This document shows positions 61,510 to 64,000 of a DNA stretch of 64,000 bases, piece after piece. The stretch covers positions 1,169,468 through 1,233,467 of the forward strand of contig NW_017265149.1 in the NCBI RefSeq assembly GCF_001638985.1, written 5' to 3'. The notes beneath the pieces are model-generated. The model had not been told where the DNA came from, did no database searches, and was given only the letters and a program-made list of their open reading frames with translations. Each line of letters starts with the position of its first letter. The stretch's first letter is position 1. Position numbers and translations under genes: made by a program. This DNA is from Phycomyces blakesleeanus NRRL 1555(-). Lineage: Eukaryota; Mucoromycota; Mucoromycetes; Mucorales; Phycomycetaceae.

Positions 61510-63530
61510 ATTTGTTTATTGTTTAGTTATATATATAGCAGCTTAATTATGATCAATCTATATATATATTGGATCAGCTATCATGCACTTATATATATAT
61601 AATGTATGAGTCATAATCAACTTATATGTATATCATATTGATCATTATCAGCTTGTATATATATTGAATTAATTATTGTTAGCTTAGATATATACTATAT
61701 TAGCTATAATTAGATTATATATATATCTGATTGGCTGTTATCAACTTATAAATATATCAAATTGATTATCAATTGCTCATATACCTATAGTATATCAGCT
61801 TCTATAAGTTTATATGTATATCAAATTGGTTATAATCAGTATATATATATATATCAGATTAGTCACAATTAGCTTATATATATTAGGTCAGCTGTCATCA
61901 ACTTATATATATATATTTAATCAGCTGATATTTACTTACATATATATCAGATTGACCAACATCAGCTTATATATATATGAGATCAGCTATCATTGATTTA
62001 TATATAATGCTAATTGACTGTTATTTACTTATGTATATATCAGATTGACTGTTATTAACTTATATATATGTCAGATTGGCTGTTATCCACTTGCATATAT
62101 ATTAGATCAGCTGTTATCAGCTTATATATATGTTAGATTGACTGTCATCTACTTGTATATATATCTGATCAGCTGACATTCACTTGTATATATATCAGAT
62201 TGGCTGTTATCAGCTTACATATATATTCAACTGACTGTCATCTACTTGCATATATATCTAATCAGCTGTCATCTACTTGCATATATATCCGATCAACTGA
62301 TATCCACTTACATATATATATTCAATCAGCTGTCATCTACTTGTATATATATCAGATCAACTGATATCTACTTGCATATATATCAGATTAGCTGACATCC
62401 ACTTGCATATATATCAGATTAGCTGACATATACTTATATATATATCAGATCAGCTGACATCTACTTGCATATATATCCGATCAGCTGACATTCACTTGTA
62501 TATATATCAGATTGGCTGACATCTACTGGCATATATATCCAATCAGCTGATCTCTACTTGTATATATATCAGATCAACTGATATCCACTTGTATATATAT
62601 CAGATCAACTGATATCCACTTGTATATATATAATATTGGCTGTCATCCACTTATATATATAGCAGATCAGCTATCATCCACTTATATATATATCAGATCA
62701 GCTATCATCCACTTATATATATATCAGATCAGCTGTCATTTACTTATATATATATCAGACCGGCTGTCATCCACTTATATATATAGCAGATCAGCTATAA
62801 TCAGCTTATATATATATCAGATTGACTGTCATCCACTTATATATATACCAGATTGGTGGTCAATAGCTTATATATATATATTAAATTAGTGGTTATCAGC
62901 TTATATATATACTTGATCAGCTGTCAACAGCTTATATATATGCTAGATTGGTGGTTATCAGCTTATATATATACTTCATCAGCTGTCAACAGCTTATATA
63001 TATGCTAGATTGGTGGTTAACATCTTATATATATGCTAGATTGGCAGTCAACAGCTTATATATATACCAGATTGGTAGTCAACAGCTTATATATATGCCA
63101 GATTGGCAATCAACAGCTTATATATATGCCAAATCGGCAATCAACAGCTTTTATATATGCCAGGATCAGCGATCAACAGCTTATATATATGTCAGATCGG
63201 CAATCAACAGCTTATATATATACCAAATTGGCAATCAACAGCTTTTATATATGCCAGATCAGCAATCAACAGCTTATATATATGTCAGATCGGCAATCAA
63301 CAGCTTATATATATGCCAAATTGGCAATCAACAGCTTTTATATATGCCAGATCAGCAATCAACAGCTTTTATATATACCAGATCAGCGATCAACCGCTTA
63401 TATATATGCTAGATCGGTGGTCAACAGCTTATATTTATACTAGATCAACTATCAATAGCTTATATATATATGAGATTAGCTATAATTAGTTTATATATAA
63501 GGGCAATTAGTTATTATCAGCTTATATAAT
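61510..63530. repeat. 2-kb minisatellite of 31-bp units
   Basis: About 65 tandem copies of a 31-bp unit, typified early by CTTATATATATATCAGATCA plus GCTATCATCCA, and late by CCAGATTGGCAATCAACAGC plus TTATATATATG. Units alternate a TATATATA core with a short CAGCTG/GATC-containing part. Copies from 61510 to 62000 are diverged; those from 62940 to 63480 are nearly uniform. Because 31 is not a multiple of three and the unit lacks stops, all three plus frames stay open in the homogeneous part, giving 31-residue Tyr/Ile-rich periodic translations. These are not treated as genes. Confidence 0.93.
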
Positions 63531-64000
63531 CTTGCATAATCTTGCATAATTATAGATAGGCACATATAAGAGAATTTAAATATATATAAAAATATAAAAA
63601 ATAAAGTTTGTGTAACATATGTCATTATGCATATTCGCGTAATGTAAACAATACAATTGCATTGCTGAAAAAAATTGGTAACTTTTGGCTATACTTGTTA
63701 TATAACGTGCATAATCATGCATAATCTTGCATAAATGATCTACGTAAACAATACTATTGAATTCGTAGGAAAAAATGACAAAAAATTGCTTTTTTTGCAA
63801 AAATTTCCTTTTTTGGTTAGTCTGAATGCACCTAGCGTGAGAAGTCTTGGCATTTTTAATGTGGGAAGATAGGTTATATAAATAGCAACTATGTAAAAGC
63901 TTGGCATGGAAAAACATTTAACCTTAAACTATCAAAAAGCCGTTCCGACAATAATTAAATATATCTCTTCTAATGAAAGTTCAAATTCTTACTAAGTAAT
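63531..64000. other. Minisatellite flank with GCATAAT motifs
   Basis: The motif TTGCATAATC recurs (63533-63550, 63709-63734). Around 63632-63690 and 63735-63800 a diverged direct duplication is visible (GTAAACAATAC-ATTG followed by GAAAAAA). The minus frame 63576-63917 has no domain. Confidence 0.4.

Noticed and set aside
62948..63489. Three overlapping plus-strand ORFs of 128-154 codons
   Set aside because: They are translations of a stop-free 31-bp tandem repeat, present in all three frames, with no non-repetitive part.

Overview
The window is AT-rich fungal nuclear DNA. Genes have many short introns with GTAAGT-type donors. The products (mitochondrial Hsp90, eRF1, a CLC exchanger, a PPR protein, a PWWP/LEDGF-like factor), an Hsp70-like paralog with a decayed relative, and Tc1 and Fanzor-type relics together suggest an early-diverging fungus of the Mucoromycota. 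Phycomyces is my best guess, but this is inference; no marker gene proves it. All gene models were spliced by hand from donor/acceptor sites and reading-frame continuity.

Layout. 1-5.2 kb has no intact gene: it holds a Fanzor/TnpB-like C-terminal relic, a 97-bp foldback element and a badly assembled stretch around a 100-N gap. 5.3-22.6 kb is the gene-dense core: a PWWP + integrase-binding-domain-like protein (+), a 97-aa unknown (+), a 93-aa possible winged-helix protein (-), mitochondrial Hsp90/TRAP1 (+, with an 11-nt microexon), a CLC-3/4/5-type Cl-/H+ exchanger (+, 13 exons) and eRF1 (-). 24-30 kb is sparser: a 190-aa three-exon unknown (-), a Tc1 relic and a 151-aa two-exon unknown (-). 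30.9-36.4 kb has an Hsp70-like pseudogene followed by an apparently intact Hsp70-like gene (+). 37.3-40.3 kb is a DH-PH RhoGEF (-). 41-47 kb is repeat-rich, including a delimited 1,343-bp Tc1 element with a broken transposase. A 79-aa, intron-split predicted membrane protein (-) lies at 47.1-47.4 kb, and a 1,070-aa intronless PPR protein (+) at 49.2-52.4 kb. 52.4-64 kb is gene-poor: a decayed Tnp2/KDZ-like transposon, a likely retroposed 3' end with an encoded poly(A), a tRNA-like pol III unit and a 2-kb minisatellite of 31-bp units.

The core genes are housekeeping (chromatin, translation termination, organelle protein folding and RNA metabolism, ion homeostasis, Rho signalling) and show no shared pathway or cluster logic. 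I found no convincing new multi-gene system. The most useful observations are the assembly ghost copies, the small split gene, the TRAP1 microexon, the Hsp70-like gene/pseudogene pair, the Fanzor relic, the retroposed tail and the minisatellite that is open in all three forward frames.
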